The notes: generated by a model not told the origin, from the sequence alone. Shown: positions 11,599 to 25,900, counted from the stretch's first letter. The stretch is 64,000 nt of DNA from Phallusia mammillata (GCA_003260075.1 QLIY01000022.1:102830-166829), one strand, 5' to 3'. Translations and numbers: made by a program.

Positions 11599-13100
11599 CG
11601 TATTATTTACTTCTATCTTGTACTAGAAGTTATACTTGTAGGGAAGCACATTTTTTAGTCAATCAAAAACCATTTATTAACACAGTAATTTGAAATTGAT
11701 GAGTAAAATGGATTTAGACAGACGAACAAGCGACAGACAAGCTGCACCCAATTAATACGCCGCCACGTTGACCATAAAACCGTCAGTAGCAGTCATCAAA
11801 CAGACGTCAAACAAGATTATTTATTGCAAACAGGCGTTTCGAATAAACCGATTACTATTCGAACGGCAGCATTCAACGTCACAATGATGCAAGTTCGTGA
11901 CACCGTTTCTGAACCTCCACAAGAAACGTGTAGAGAAAATAATCATGAACAAGTATTAACACGCTCAACGCCTTGAATTCAGCGAAATTTATACACCAAT
12001 ATTGAAGGATTGACTTTAATATGAATTACCTTGGGTAAGATTATTACAATAGACGCTGAAAGAAATAAACGATTTGATTGTACAATCCCTGGCTTACACA
12101 AAAAAGTGAAGGAGTCGTGATGTGTATCTCTGATCGCAGCGATAGTAGTGCAAAATCTGTCCTTTGCTGAGCTGAGCTCGTACCTTTTTCTCTGCGCCTA
12201 CTTTGTTGTCGTTCTACGGGAGACGCTCCTCGGCGCAGTTAGCTGCCCTGACAGTCTTTGCCGATGGACCAACAGTAAGTTATTGCAGCCAGCCCAGCAC
12301 AGGCAAGTTAGAATTGGTTGAACAGGAGTTGCAGTTGTCAAGTATATTAAATTTGCAATGTAGATGAGGTAAGGTGTGAAGAGATTAGGATGTTGACACC
12401 CAGCAGTTTAAGACTGGTGCAGATAGGATATTCAATGCTTCACATTAAAATAACAAAAATGGGCGATTATATGTACAGCTGTGTGCACAGAAGTCTTTAC
12501 CATAAAAAAACATATAGTTGCTGAACTAAGTTGCGCTGGTATTACGCTGCGTACAAACTAACACTACAATACTTGGTTTGTTGACTTATGGACGACAGAC
12601 TATAAGGGCTTGAGGCGTCAGTCTGCTTTCAGTCAAAGGGTTTTAAAGTCTCCGTCATGAGTCAAGTTGTTGAATTAACTGTGACGAAATTAGGTTGACG
12701 ACCTATTGTTTACGTTTAACTGCGCGGAACAAGATGCAACAAAACAAGGCAGATTCTGAACTTCGTGTGACATGACTACAGCAGAGCAGTACAATAGTAG
12801 AGACTCATGGTTACCCAAAGAAACAGTAGCTTTATGAACTTATTGTTTGAATTATTAAAAATGTACCGTATAAACAGCAAAACTTATTCGGAAGCGCTTA
12901 ACGTACGAAGCAGCTGTAAAGGAAGGCAGCAGTTGTCGCTCCCGTGTTTCTAGTTACGGCGTTGATTGGCCAAAGGAATTTGTAATTACATTCAATCCTA
13001 AGGGAACATCACATGTGTTTACGGAGGTGCTTGCAGACAGATGCCTGTAACTTTGCAACATGTATTTCAACAGTCTTGTGCTACCTAGCTTGTAGAAACA
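11599..13100. other. upstream region of the second ephrin gene
   Basis: No coding sequence is recognised. A GC-richer stretch at about 12100-12300 ends in CAACAGTAAGT, a good splice-donor-like sequence, and could be a non-coding first exon of the ephrin gene that starts at 13101. Nothing else supports this. Confidence 0.3.
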
Positions 13101-16100
13101 ATGAACCGAATATTCGTGTTTTGGATTGCTTTGTCGTTGGTTTTTGCACAAGTTACTTCTTCCAAGCGGCATGAACTTTATTGGAACACATACGCAACGC
13201 CAAAGTAAGTACACCATTTGTAAGTTTATTAGGCACATCAGCTTAATGTCATTTTACCCAGCTCAGGCTGTGTGGCATGTACGATTATTAGCGGGCCTAC
13301 CAAATGTTTTGCATTTCAACCAAATTAAAAGTATTCAGACGTATTTATGGCGCTATCAAAACATGTGCGTCGTCCATGATAAGACGGTGAGCTGCATAAT
13401 CCCGCTGCAAGAGGCGAGCAGCAATTCGTTGTAAGGCTCTAATTGCTTATCTCTTTGCGGATTTTAACATGGGAAAGTGTTAGTCGGGCATTGTGTGCTG
13501 CCTTGCGACGCATAATAGCACAAAACCAACGATGGTTGTAATCTATCAGAATAACAAACAGGCATGGGATAAGCTTTCCCTCGGGTCGCAAATGAATGGA
13601 GACAATAGCTCACTATGTGCGACCCAATCAGCTGCTAGGATGTTTGTTGTTTGGTGAATGAAGGGTTTTACCTTTCAATGTATTTGACTGTCAACCGTTT
13701 TACTATTGTGTTGTGGTTTGGTCCTGCAATCAGGGTCATGTCGTGCAAATGCGAAGGTCTAATTACCGTTATGAAATCATTGGGGTACTATGTGATAAAG
13801 TTAACAGTTTAGAAAATATTTGCGCGAATACATTTACACATAACTTTTCTTTCCTAATATCAAAACCTGAATTATACGCTGAAAATGAAAGATGTGACCA
13901 GTGGTTGTCATATACATTAATCTTTGCATTTTGTGGTATACCTAATTATTGTGGCATGTTGCGGCTTATCTTGTTTCTGTCGTAATTAGAAATTGTTCCC
14001 GAAGGACAAGCCTTAGCTTTGCCCTGAACGATCGTTTGGGGCGAACTCATCTGATGCCAGTTTTGCCGTCTGCATCTTGAATATCGAATGTCATTAACCA
14101 ATTGATTGAAAAGCACCGTAATTATTCCATTGCTGCCATTAGTAAGCATATGACCTTTAATTAAGGCCTATTTATACGTAGATTAAGATACGGAATATAA
14201 ATGCCTAAGAAGATTTGCAAAATGAACTGGAAGTAGTAAACCCAAGGGTTTTGTTAGGGTGCACTGCCTGGAAGACTTGCAGCTCGATACCGTAAAACAA
14301 CTTGTACGAGTCAAATTTCTAGTGCCGCGTGCTTTGTCACGCCGACGCATTGACTGCAGCGAGATTTTTCGAATTGCAGCGTGTCAAGTTACATTCTGCA
14401 AAGGCAGGCAGTGATTGATACACCGAGAACTGTAATGTTTACTTTATATTATCCACGCTTCTTTACCCCCGAACCACGGTGCTTGACAAGAAGAAAGACA
14501 GAGAACTTTAACGTAAAAATGGATAACATAAGCAAATGGTGCTAAGCTAAATCAGCCTGGTCTTGTGTTTCTTAATATATCCCGAAGACACACGACCACT
14601 CATGTTCCACAATCATGTGAGATTAAGCTGACATGGCCTGCTACAAAAAGGTCAACTACAGTAGATCAATATGGAATATGTACTGGGGGGCGGCCAATTT
14701 CGCTCAGCTACAGCACTGTTAATTGTGGTCCGTGCGGAATTAACACTTGGACTTGGAAAGAGCAGATTCGTGTTCGCATCGGCGTCGAATCCCAAGATGA
14801 TTGAGACAGTAGATTTGGTAATGCTTAAGTGAGGTGTCCAATTCCTAACCGAGACACCCCTTAATAGGTGTGCACATTTTCGCGTTCGACATGTCGCGTG
14901 CAGATAGCGGCAAATTAAACTGCGCTTAGTCCCGTATCGGCATTGGCATTGCTATTAGTCCGCGCCTGATGTAAAAAGCCTCAGCGTAAATCTTATCCAG
15001 GCAGGCCTTGGACACGAAGCTGATAGCTTGAGGCGAACAAGTGCCATGGCAAACAAACATTAGCGCGGCAGACAAGTTCTTTCCGCTCGAAGTGCGGTTT
15101 GTCTGCGTTCTCTTCAACAGAGCGTCCAACCGCTTCAGTTATAGGTTCGGCACACTAAACGCAACTTCTGTTGATTAAAAATGCCTATCACGGTGCAGTA
15201 TTTGGAACTTGCACTTTTGGCAAGTCAAAATTGCACAGGGAAGTTAAATGTTATCTGGTGTACAGAACTCGGTTCAATTCGTAGTGTGAAACAAATTGAG
15301 GATTGTGTGAGTCAATGTACGACTTCATATCAACACAGAGGGGGGGGGGTACAGGGAAGTTAAATGTTTTCTGGTGTACAGAACTCGGTTCAATTCGTAG
15401 TGTGAAGCAAATTGAGGATTGTGTGAGTCAATGTACGACTTCATATCAACACAGACAATTGTCTCGTCCCCGGCGCTGCAATTTCGTGCCCGAATTGACA
15501 TCACTAACCCTGATCGACTCATCTCTTCACGACCTTAGGTTTCCCGCACTCTAGCCATTTAAGTCAGGTTGAGTTTCCGAAGCATGGGACTAGTTTTCTG
15601 ACACCTTCTCTGTAGCATGTTATCTGATCTTCACAAATATTTGCGAGACTGGCTGCTTGTTTTACAGCAAAACGAAGGGGGGGGGGGGGGGGGGGGGGGG
15701 GGGCGAAACCATCGGCTTATCTGCGTCATGCTTGATTTACCTTCAAGCCTCTAAAATCGCTTTGCTGTTGCGTCTCACGTAGTTCAAGTTAACGATAAAT
15801 ATCAAGTTTAGCCGTCGTAATATGTCTGAGTTAGTTTGCTTTTTATGTAAGTTATCGTGGAAAAATTATTACACTTTTCGGCAAATAGTTTATGACGCGT
15901 GAAGCTCTACTCGCCCACGCCGCTGGTTTATTTAGTTCCGCTCAACTTCGGCCGATAGAAGAAGTGATGAAATGTGGAGTTAACTTGAAATCATCCAAAA
16001 CGTTGGAGAGCCACGGAAAAGCTTTTAGAAAAACAAGTGAACTATTCAAAGCACGCTTCTGAAAAATGTCGTCATTAGCAGAAAGATCCCGTTCTTCCTT

Positions 16101-19100
16101 GATGCTTGGGAAATGATTTGTCAAGGATTGTCCCTATTAGCGGCACTTATTAGTGTATGATGGCGTTAATTTTCAAACCGGCGCTAATTTATGTCAGCTG
16201 AAACCGGTGATTGGCAACGTGTGTCCTTCAAATTGCCGTATGTCCCTTTTCGTCAGTTTTTTGCTACTATGTAATCGTTAAGACTGGACATCCAGCGTAA
16301 GAATGTGTGTTATCCGTGAAACTCGGTGCTAACTGCGAACCGAGCCAAAGCGGTTCAACTTCTTAGCGTCGTGTCATGAGAATCGATTTATGGGTTTACT
16401 GTCCGTTTGGTACAAGATAGCCTGGTGTCGTGACCGACCCACCCCTACTCTTACCTCACATTGTTATCCTTGTTGGGCGAATTAAACAAACTCGATGCAC
16501 TTACTGATTCACGAACCAGATCCGGCTGACGAAAAATCGCGCAAAAGGGTATTTAAGACTGGCGTCATTTGTTAATTTTGGACCCAATGTTTGCTTGTTA
16601 TAAGTAGTCCACTATTTGCAAGTCATCTATACATGACCAAGCATTTTACAGAAAAAACTGCAATGTAGCGTATATTCATTCGTTGATATTTTACTTAAAG
16701 ACTTGAAGCCGTTTGTTATGACACAATCATTACCATTGCTGGTTGTGAGATAGCGCTTTACTTGGAATGACAATGCGTAAGTGAACTGGGGGGGGGGACT
16801 GCAATGTAGCGTATATTGATTCGTTGACTTTTTACTTCGAGACTTGAAGCCGTTATGACACAATCATTACCATTGTTGGTTGTGAGATAGCGCTTTACTT
16901 GGAATGACAATGCGTAAGTGAACTTCCATTACTACTACGTCTCAATAACCAACAAGGGACCACCGCAGGGTGCTGAACAACTTTATCAAGTCAAGAGGTG
17001 ACAGCTGACCACACGGGCACACGGAAACTAAATTAATTGCTGCGTATTATAGTAGGGCCACGTCGAAGACTGAGTCCAAATTGGAAGTGACGCGAAGTAA
17101 TCCGTTTTGTATCTTGTAATAAAATTAGTTTGCAAGCATCGTTTATCTAAGATTCGGCTTAAGACAACGAGCAGGCTTTAAACAGGAGCCGTGTGTTATG
17201 GAGGTTAATCGTTATCAATAATTCATGTACGAAGCGTGGTGTTTAGATATTTTCCCATGTTTCTGATACACTGATGTTATTTGTTTTTTGTAAGAAGCAC
17301 TCATATATAATAGCTGTAATTTTGAAGACTAGTTTGTTATGATATTAGTTTGCTTACTATAGTGTACGATCGAATGGTTATCCCCGGTCGAAATTTCCGC
17401 TAAGACCACAGTTTGACTGGTGCAACCGCGAAATTCACATTTCTAAAACGTCTACCGGTAGTCGTACATTATTTATCTGCTCTGTCTGCTTTTGACTGGT
17501 GGTAAATTTTCAATCCCAAGAGAATCGAGTTATCTGACGCAATTGTAACAAAAAATCTCTTCCTATTGTGCCACTTCGCGTTTAGCCGATACTAGCTTAT
17601 CCCAAGTGTTTAAGATTCGGTAAACGTGACTGTGCGTTATGCAAACCACTTTCCAAAGCACAATCAACCATTAAGGCGCTCCGTACATAATCGTCACATA
17701 AGCCGAGAGAAGTTTACTTGCGCACAAGTGGGTTTTGTGTCTGCTGCAAATACAGCTGTTTCATCCTCTTGCAAAAAGCCTCATGCTTACTCTGTTTTAA
17801 ACAGAACTTTGTATAATCTATTCAATACATTAATCATACTGAGAAACAACAAGGCGTTGGTTGGGATTTACCAACTGCTTGTGGCCATAGATTCAATGTT
17901 GATTCATGATTGTTTACGTTTTTTGTGATGAACTTGGTCGGTTCGCCTGCACTCATAGTGAGATAATGCCCAAAACGCGCGTAACGCGTCAATGCTTTCA
18001 AATACACAAAACGCGTTATGCCGCATCACCCTTTTACCAATCGAAATCTTTTGTCCAAACTTCGAACACCAAAAGTCACTGGACAAGATGACTTAACAAA
18101 AAATCTATTATTAACTTTCAACTGCTTTTGAGTGATGGAAATCAATGTGGTCACGTTGTGTGATATTAGTTCAAAACTGGTCTTTGCGTGCTAGTTGTCA
18201 AGGCGTTTCTTAGCCATTGGCGGTTGGGTTGTCTGCCTATTTTTCAAATGCAACGGACCGGTTAAACCTTAATTAAATTAGGTGCTAATCTTTTAGAGAA
18301 AGTCCTTACAATTGAGCTGTTCCCAAAGGCGCAAAGTGAGTGTCAAAACTGTTTTGACAAACAAGGAGCAGTTTATTTTTAACCTGAACCTTTGGTCTGT
18401 CAACTTAGTTTCAATACATATGTTTAATGAATATTGATTTTTGTGTTTACAGGTTACTGGTCGAAAACAATGACGAATTCGTTCTTCACGTGAAAATTGG
18501 GGAGTTTCTTGATGTGATGTGTCCTCATAGCAGCCTCATGGGTATTACGAATGGCCCGAAAGAACCAGCCCAATTCGACCTGTACAACGTTACCAGGAAA
18601 AGTTATCTCAAATGCCACCATGGAGGTAAGGAGTGATAATTAACTAATTTCGCCCTGTCTAATAAGCGAACCGAGTATTGCCGGCCGAATCACAGTTTCC
18701 TATTTCGGGTGTGTGCGTGCTGCCTGTAATAGATATGTGAGGTTTTCCTAGTAATATTCAATCCATCTACTTGTGCCCCAAAGTTAAGCTTTGGTCTCAC
18801 TTTATCTATGAATTTAACACAACAATTTTCCACTTATTCTTAATCGTTGATGACGTCACCATTATCAATATTACGATCGTTGAGCTACAAAACACGTTTC
18901 GATAACCTTTTTGCCAAGTAAAAGTAGCCTTAAAAAGTACAAAAAATATACTTATGTTGTGAAATACACGTTTCAATATATTCTTTTATCACCAGTATAT
19001 ATCTTAGGTATTTCCTATTCGTGATAATAGACAGTTAAACTTTAATAAACTCGATGTAAACCCATCATAAACAATAGGTGCCCTTTCCGCCAACCCTTAG

Positions 19101-20828
19101 GTGCTAAATCCTTGCACAAGTTTGTTCTTTGTGTGTTCTTCCCTAAAATTTTCACAACATGTATTGTTTGGTCGCATAAATAAGTTAGCCCGTATGACTA
19201 CACGCTGGCAAAAGTTTAATAGGGCAACGCTGCTATGATGCTACGATATGGGGAGTCATACGGGCTTGTTGAATGATGAAAAACACAGCAGCAGCAGAGT
19301 TAAACGGTTAAGCCATTGCCTTATCATCGTGTTAACGTTCTCTGTTAAGAGCTCAGGTTGCGTAGATTTGATGTGGGAACTCATTTTGGCCAGTTAAAGA
19401 ACAATTATTCTCACATTAGCCAATTAATTAGACGTTGTTTATTTTATCGCACAAAGACTTTTCTGTGTGTTAACAGCAAGAGATCACTTACCCACCATTC
19501 AACGCGTCACAATTCAGTTGAAATTTGAGTGTTCGTGGGTTTTAGGCCACTTTTCACTTCAAAAGACAGTTTTTCACCTTTCTTACTACTTGGCGTAACA
19601 CGTAAAGTTTGGTTGTTAAAAAACCTGTCACGAAACCAATCCTTTCGAAATTACTTTCCGCACTAATCGTTGTGTTTCGAAAAGTAATATTCGCACAAAA
19701 GCGGCCGCTCCTTAATTGTTTGAAAAGATGTCACGCTCTTGACACGAAAAATGTTTTTCCTTTTAGACAAGAAGAACTTTATATTTGCGTGCGACAAACC
19801 AGAGCGAGAAAACAAGCTGACAATCAAGTTTCAAACTATCAGCCCTTCCCCGCTTGGCTTTCGTTTTCAATATTGCGAAGAATATTATTTTGTTGGTAAG
19901 ATTTGTTCGTTAATCTGCCTTCATATTTCCTGTTCGGTTTTCTTGATGTATGTGGACAAATTTTATGCCTAATCTGAACAGTGGTTAGGCTTGAAGTGGC
20001 ATTTCGTGTGAATGTTAACGATTCCCAGCGCGAAAGCTGATTGTACTTTAGACGTGCAATTCTCACGAGTCCCACATGGTGGAGTAACTGTTGTACGACA
20101 GTTGATGTGCAAAACACACATAAAACATCTGTCAAGATTTTTGAACAAAATTTATTGTGTTGTAGAACTAACAAGAATTCTTATTTTTTCAGCTATTGAC
20201 AAATCGCATAAGAACCGAGGTTGTACTAAAAACTCAACGAGGATACGAATTGTTGTGCAATGCAAAGGTAATGTTTTGTTTTTTTCGTTTTGATTTGCTT
20301 GATTACTACGATTTTTATCACACATATAAATAGTAAGCCGCCAAATTTGGACGCCCTAAATTTACGTGTATTTTACGAACAGACAAACCTGTGTCGACTA
20401 AAAAACCAACGACCACTACAACTTCGACTCCCAGCACCACAATAAAGGCAACCACACAAAGAAAAAAAGCCGACCCGCCATTTGTACACCCAAAACTGCA
20501 AAGACCCACTAAAAACTCAACTGTTTTGTCGACCGGCGTTCGAAAACAGCAAAAACAAGACGAACCCGATTACGGAGGGGGCGCTTGCGGCCAAGTTGCG
20601 CCGTCATTATGGCGAATACTGACATTTTCTTTTGTCGCTTTAACAATAACTAACATTGTACGGCAAGCGNCAACTGTTTTGTCGACCGGCGTTCGAAAAC
20701 AGCAAAAACAAGACGAACCCGATTACGGAGGGGGCGCTTGCGGCCAAGTTGCGCCGTCATTATGGCGAATACTGACATTTTCTTTTGTCGCTTTAACAAT
20801 AACTAACATTGTACGGCAAGCGGCTTAG
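13101..20828 (+). CDS. Efna: ephrin-A-type ligand 2 (GPI-anchored), 5 exons; last exon misassembled
   Basis: Paralogue of the gene at 5416. Exons 13101-13204, 18453-18625, 19767-19895, 20193-20267 and 20383-20828 have the same phases (2,1,1,1), and exon 3 is also 129 bp. A signal peptide covers residues 1-21. The ephrin domain starts RHELYWNTY and contains KIGEFLDVMCPH (Cys58), an NVT sequon, the GH-loop FQTISPSPLGF, and a final strand ending VVQCK at 156-160. A Thr/Lys-rich stalk follows (TKKPTTTTTSTPSTT), then a hydrophobic C-terminus (SLWRILTFSFVALTI) typical of a GPI signal. As assembled it has 308 codons, but exon 5 contains an exact 152-bp duplication around one N. The natural protein is probably about 257 aa. 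Intron 1 is 5.2 kb and holds two further duplications and a gap. Confidence 0.92.
15235..15455. repeat. duplication across a 10-G spacer in ephrin 2 intron 1
   Basis: 15235-15339 and 15351-15455 are 105-bp near-identical copies around G x10 at 15340-15349. Probable allele overlap, same pattern as elsewhere. Confidence 0.7.
15677..15703. other. run of 27 G: probable converted gap
   Basis: A G homopolymer in the first intron of ephrin 2, with no duplicate flanks. Probably a gap with an estimated size. Confidence 0.6.
16657..16924. repeat. duplication across a 10-G spacer in ephrin 2 intron 1
   Basis: 16657-16787 and 16798-16924 are copies beginning ACTGCAATGTAGCG around G x10 at 16788-16797. 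They differ by a 4-bp indel (CCGTTTGTTATG versus CCGTTATG) and by scattered bases. Confidence 0.7.
20518..20822 (+). repeat. exact 152-bp duplication around a single N in ephrin 2 exon 5
   Basis: 20518-20669 and 20671-20822 are identical and N sits at 20670. The period is 153 bases, so the reading frame survives and 51 codons are counted twice. Identity of the copies points to an unmerged contig overlap, not to a real tandem repeat. Confidence 0.85.
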
Positions 20829-22177
20829 AGCAGATGACAAGCGCAATTTCAATCAATTATGATTCGTAAATCAAATAGATGGTGCAGATAGCGCGTTGCT
20901 TGACGAAAGAGCCGAGAAGCTTTTCAAAGAAGGGTCCAGCAGTCTCCAACCATTGCCACATCATGCCTGCAAATTATTCTTCAACATAAATGTCAATGAC
21001 TAACACTGGCATGTAAAAGCTCCGAGCAAGTCGCTTTGCATCAAGATAGGCCCGGATGAACTGTATTTGACCGAGCTACACATGTCTGGTATCAAAATAG
21101 CTTTCGTTCGACGGGGGGTGACTCGTGCACCCTGTAAAAGCCTTCATATTCAGTTGGTTGTGTTCCGAGGAAGTGCAAACTGTTTCTGTTTTTCAGAACC
21201 CGTTTTTGTTTGTGTTGTGTCATTGTAAACACACCGATACGAATTCGGACATCACTCTGATTCACACTGATTCAAGTTTGCGTTCGTTGTGTTCGTCTTG
21301 CGTCTTTATTTATTTCACTGTGATACAGAGAGATTATTTACTTTTTTCGTTTTATTTTTGCTGCCCCAGAATTTCTTGCTACCGAGCTTTCTAATTTACC
21401 GGACATTTAAGTTGTTAAAGAACTTACGCCTGTTTTATTGTAAGAAATCATTTTGACAACTTCATCGTTACCGCAGTATTTGTTTTTTCCCACCTGGCAC
21501 GAACTAAAAAGTTCATTCTGTTTTCCTGCTGACGTTTATTTGAAATAAAATGTCAAATTCAACGATTTCTTATTTGTTGAGCCGACTTTTGTGAATCCAC
21601 ATGGCTTACAAAGTTCACCAGTTTGAGTTTACCATTTCAATTTTCAATCGGTTTAAAGTAGTGGAAGGTGGTCACTATATATCAGGGCACCTACATGCAG
21701 TTAAAGCAAACAGTAAGTATGTTATTAACAGCATATGACGGCGCCTTGTCGTCTGTGTTGATGGTCGGTCTTGAGTGTTAGTGTCGGAGATATATTTGTT
21801 TGATGACGCGAACTAATTAGCCCGTTTTTTATGACTTGACATGGGGAGAGGCAAAAGTCTTTGGGCTGTAAAGTAAGGAATTGGGTAAAGCTGTTACATT
21901 TGTTGTGATTGGAAAAGTACGTGATAGTCAAGGATGAAGGCAAGTTTGGACTCTCTTACCGTTTGGTTTTTATTTGCACAACGAGATAACTGTGGACAAG
22001 CTGTGGCACGCCTCTTACGACTAAACGACTTCCACGTATGACTCGCATTGCCGCACAGCAAGCTCTGCAATTCTTTGACAAGTTAAAGCTGCAAATCTCC
22101 AATCTTTCTCACTTAAACTGATGTTTGTATGTCACTTGCTATGAGAACATTTTCAAGGTGGCGACAAATCTGTTAAT
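20829..22177. other. intergenic after ephrin 2, nothing recognised
   Basis: The 3' flank of the second ephrin gene. No exon, RNA gene or mobile element was recognised. Confidence 0.45.
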
Positions 22178-22908
22178 CAGTGGTCTTCAACCTTTTTTAT
22201 AGGCGACCCCAATTTAAGAGAAAATGAAATCAGAATTTACATGCGACCCCATTTTTTTCAACACTGAGTGCTGAACCGAAAGAACAATTACACAAACTGT
22301 ACATAATTACAAACAAATTTGGCGATACAAAAGTATTACGAAAAAAGTTTTTAAGGCGTTTCATTTAAGACATAAACCCAATTTTCGGAACACAAACTTG
22401 TCAGATTGTTCAACATTTAGTTTGCACTGTTAGTGAGATGGTTGCGCCTGTATACTGTCCACAAGTTTTTGAAACCACTGCTTGACTTTGCACAAGCTTA
22501 ACCGCATGTCATGCTCCACTTCCAATCGATTACGATGTTTCGTTTCTAATACACTCATTGCACTAAATCCTGCTTCACACAGCCACGTGGTTGAAAACGG
22601 GATTAGAGAAATTTGGCATAGTTGGGTATAAATAGTTGCATAAATAACTATTCACTCGTTCTGGTGTCACCTTAAATAATACAAACGTATAGTGTTGAGT
22701 CATAATACACGTTGTCGAAACCCATTGTTGCGCGATAAAGGCATTTTGTGTTTTTCCACTACCACGATTTAATTGCAACAGGAGGTAGCAAGCTGTGCTA
22801 CAAAACAAGAGCAAAAGTTGCGATCTAAAAGAACATAATATTAGTTTCATTTTCTGTAATCAATTTTAAAATGCGCTAAATTAAATTCGGCGACATTTCG
22901 CGACCCCA
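22178..22908 (-). mobile_element. degenerate hAT transposon copy
   Basis: The left border has the hAT-like terminus CAGTGGTCTTCAACC, followed by GGCGACCCC. The right part ends near CGCGACCCC at 22900-22908, but the outer end of that terminus is not recognisable. Between them the minus strand encodes a transposase C-terminus (22430-22585). The coding strand has the 3' end at the left. No clear 8-bp target duplication is visible because the right end is eroded. Confidence 0.65.
22430..22585 (-). pseudogene. hAT transposase C-terminal fragment
   Basis: The minus-strand frame ends in a stop at 22430-22432. It begins WLCEAGFSAMS, passes through KHRNRLEVEHDMRL and closes with IQAQPSH. This is the conserved dimerisation tail of hAT (Charlie/ZBED-like) transposases. 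The N-terminal BED finger and the rest of the catalytic region are absent or frameshifted, since the upstream in-frame match stops near 22585. Dead copy. Confidence 0.75.
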
Positions 22909-25900
22909 GAAAAAGAAAAAGTATTTTGGTTTAATATTGTCAAACACTTAGCAGCATTGCTTTACGAGATCAATTCAAGACTGTTTCCAATCTTGCCAGT
23001 TTTATGTCGTTTATAGTCGGTGCTCTTAACAGTGCAAGTACTGGGAAAACTGAGACACAAACAACTAACTGACGGGATTGAAATCCACAACTCAACACTA
23101 TCGTAACAGATGAGACCATCGTTCCACTACGTTAAACACAGACACAATCAGTAATTGTCCGGGGGCTAATAACAAATTCACGATGCGGAAAACGAGCTAC
23201 TTTACGATACCAATCGTTTCTTTACCAGTTGCTTTCAGAATCAATCACATGCTTTCATACCAAACGGTATTAAAATGGGCACGAAACGTATTTGGACCCT
23301 TTAAACGCTGTCAGCAAAGCAAACGAAGTAGCTTAGGTAAATTAACTTCATCGATCCTGTGTCGTTTATAAATCCAGCGACCAGTGGTTTTTATATCGAA
23401 CAAAATAACGCCGTTATTTTTAATCCATTAATTATGCATCTTTCCGACCGAATTGTCGTTTTATGTGACAAGACGGTTGACCCTTGTATTATTTATTAAT
23501 GACTAAATTTAGAAACAGTACGCGGCAGTTTTATGTTTACTAAAACGTATTTAAAAAAATGTTTTCACGGCACATTTGCTTATGCGACTTTATATGCCCA
23601 TTTTTCACTACTTGTTCAGTCAAATTATCTACGGCTGCTTATGTTTCACGCAGTTTTATTCAGACATCAAAAAAGATTATTATTAATGTCAAATTGACAC
23701 AGGCGCCTAGAGCGCTTTTCACAATATTAAAGTAAAATAGAACGTATTTTTTAATCATGTTTAGGCGTCAAAACCAGGCCAGGATGTTGTGTGTAGCCCA
23801 GTGCTTACTTTTTGTAATCTTTACCACCACCAAACGATGATTGAATGTGATTGTAAAGTATGTGCTAACATTCAACACTAAATCGTAACTAAATAGATGT
23901 TTTAGCTTTTTATTTTTAAAGTTTTTCCCTTTAAATTGCTATAAAATTTAAACGTTTGAAACAAAATTAAACATCAACAATTTAACGACTTTAGTGTAAA
24001 GACCTTGCTGTACAAAAGAGGCCCTCTTGGCGCACTGAGTTTGGTCAAGATTAGCCTACTAAGTGGAGCCTCGTTGGTTTATACCAGTCATGTTAATTTA
24101 TTTTTGGCAAAAGGGTGGATTTGTTTTGCAAACAGCCGTAATCACGTGATAATCCTTCGCTGTCGTTGCTCAATCAAACCTGCCACATTGTGGCGAGTGC
24201 GGAAACTTTCCGGTGCGGTAAATGCTAACGCTTGTCCCGATACGGAGTTTAGCGCTGAGCAACAATATACAAACTCCAAAAGCGCACGTTTGGGCTTGAA
24301 AATAAGCGGCACGAAATGAATCGGCAACCCCCCACACGTTAGGAATACGAAATTCTCCCAAAAATGTTTGACCTAAAAAGTACAAGATTTAGGTCCACCG
24401 AAAACAAAATTTCCATGTTATTGATAATCCCATCAATATACATGGATTTGGTCCTTTTCATACAACTTTTTCAACCACTGCGCTAAAGCTTGTATCTTAC
24501 ATTATTTAACGTTGGTTTTTGGTTCCGTTATGCAGCAGTATATGTCTTCTCTTCTTACACGAAAACAATGGCTAGCAGTTTGTGCGTTATCATTAGTTAA
24601 TCTCAACGTCAAGAAAACCGCACCTGACGTAAACTCTGGTTAGGCGAACAAACCTCATTCATGATGAATCAGTTTTTGCACGAGCTTGTATTGTTGTGGG
24701 ATGTTTTGTGACCAGAATGCAGCGTCCAGATTTTTACACCGCTCGATGTTTACTTCAAATGTTCGCGCGCCCAGTTTGTTGCCAAACAAACAAATACTCT
24801 AAAAAGTCTTCATCGATCGTCCAGAAATAAAAGCTGTTTGCATAGAAAAGAAGCAAAGATCGCTTAAGGCGTTTCGACTAGTTTTTACGCTTCATTCTGG
24901 GTAAAGGTGTGCGTTAATCGCTTTTCTTTGGTCGTTAAGATTTTCTGAGCCGAAATCAGAATTACTTGCAATCGCCGAACTGATCACTCTGGTAAACAAA
25001 CAAGGTATACCGCTGTAGCGTTCGAAGAAGACCCGGATGAACCCTATACAGTATACACGTATGCACGCATGCACCCACAGTATCTAAAATTAAAATCACT
25101 TTGACCATGCAAAACTTAAGCAGCACGCGTCTGTAATTTGTGCATTCCTGCGCATCTCATTGGTTGTCTGCTCGTTTTACAAGCTATTTCAAACCGCGGG
25201 CAACGTTGTTGCACACTGCGCTTTGTACTCTGGAATGATAAAGCACCGTCAATCAACATCTTCTTGGTTGACTTATATTGCAAGTTTGATCCGGATACAA
25301 AAGCACATTTTACCCGCCAACGTGTTGTAGTCAATCTTTTTTTTTTAAAACTTTCATGTATATTTGCACAAAAACAATTTTCCACAATTTTCTTTCCTTG
25401 GACCGCATTTTACCTGACGATTTGTTACTATAAATTTGAGATAAAATATGCATGAAATTAAGATCAAAGTATTTTGCTCATTACAAAGACATCGAAGTGT
25501 ACACTGCATTAATCTACATTTCGTGTCCGTTAGGGGGCGGTCCGACTTCGCAAGAAAAGTATAATGTAGCGGCCATTTTATTTCATGTTACGATTATGGC
25601 ATTCACTACAAATTATACAAGCAGTGTATCAACAATAAAATTACTAATTGTCTAAGCAGGCTGGCAGCAGCATAAACGTAAAAACTGAATGATTTGAGGT
25701 TAACGGTTAGAAATTTTAGGATTGGTTTGAATATAATTTATTGTTGTTATTCTTATTTTCAAATTATATGATTATTAAAAATAGCCTTTACGAAACTATG
25801 TGCAGTACTGTTTGCCTTTGCAAGATAAGTTACATTTTTTAAATTAAGTTTATAGATTCCGCGTAATTAGGCAAAGGAAATATCTGCCTTCCGCATATGT

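Noticed and set aside
22575-22850. 91-codon minus-strand frame next to the transposase tail
   Set aside because: It starts in another frame of the degenerate hAT copy and matches no domain in that frame.
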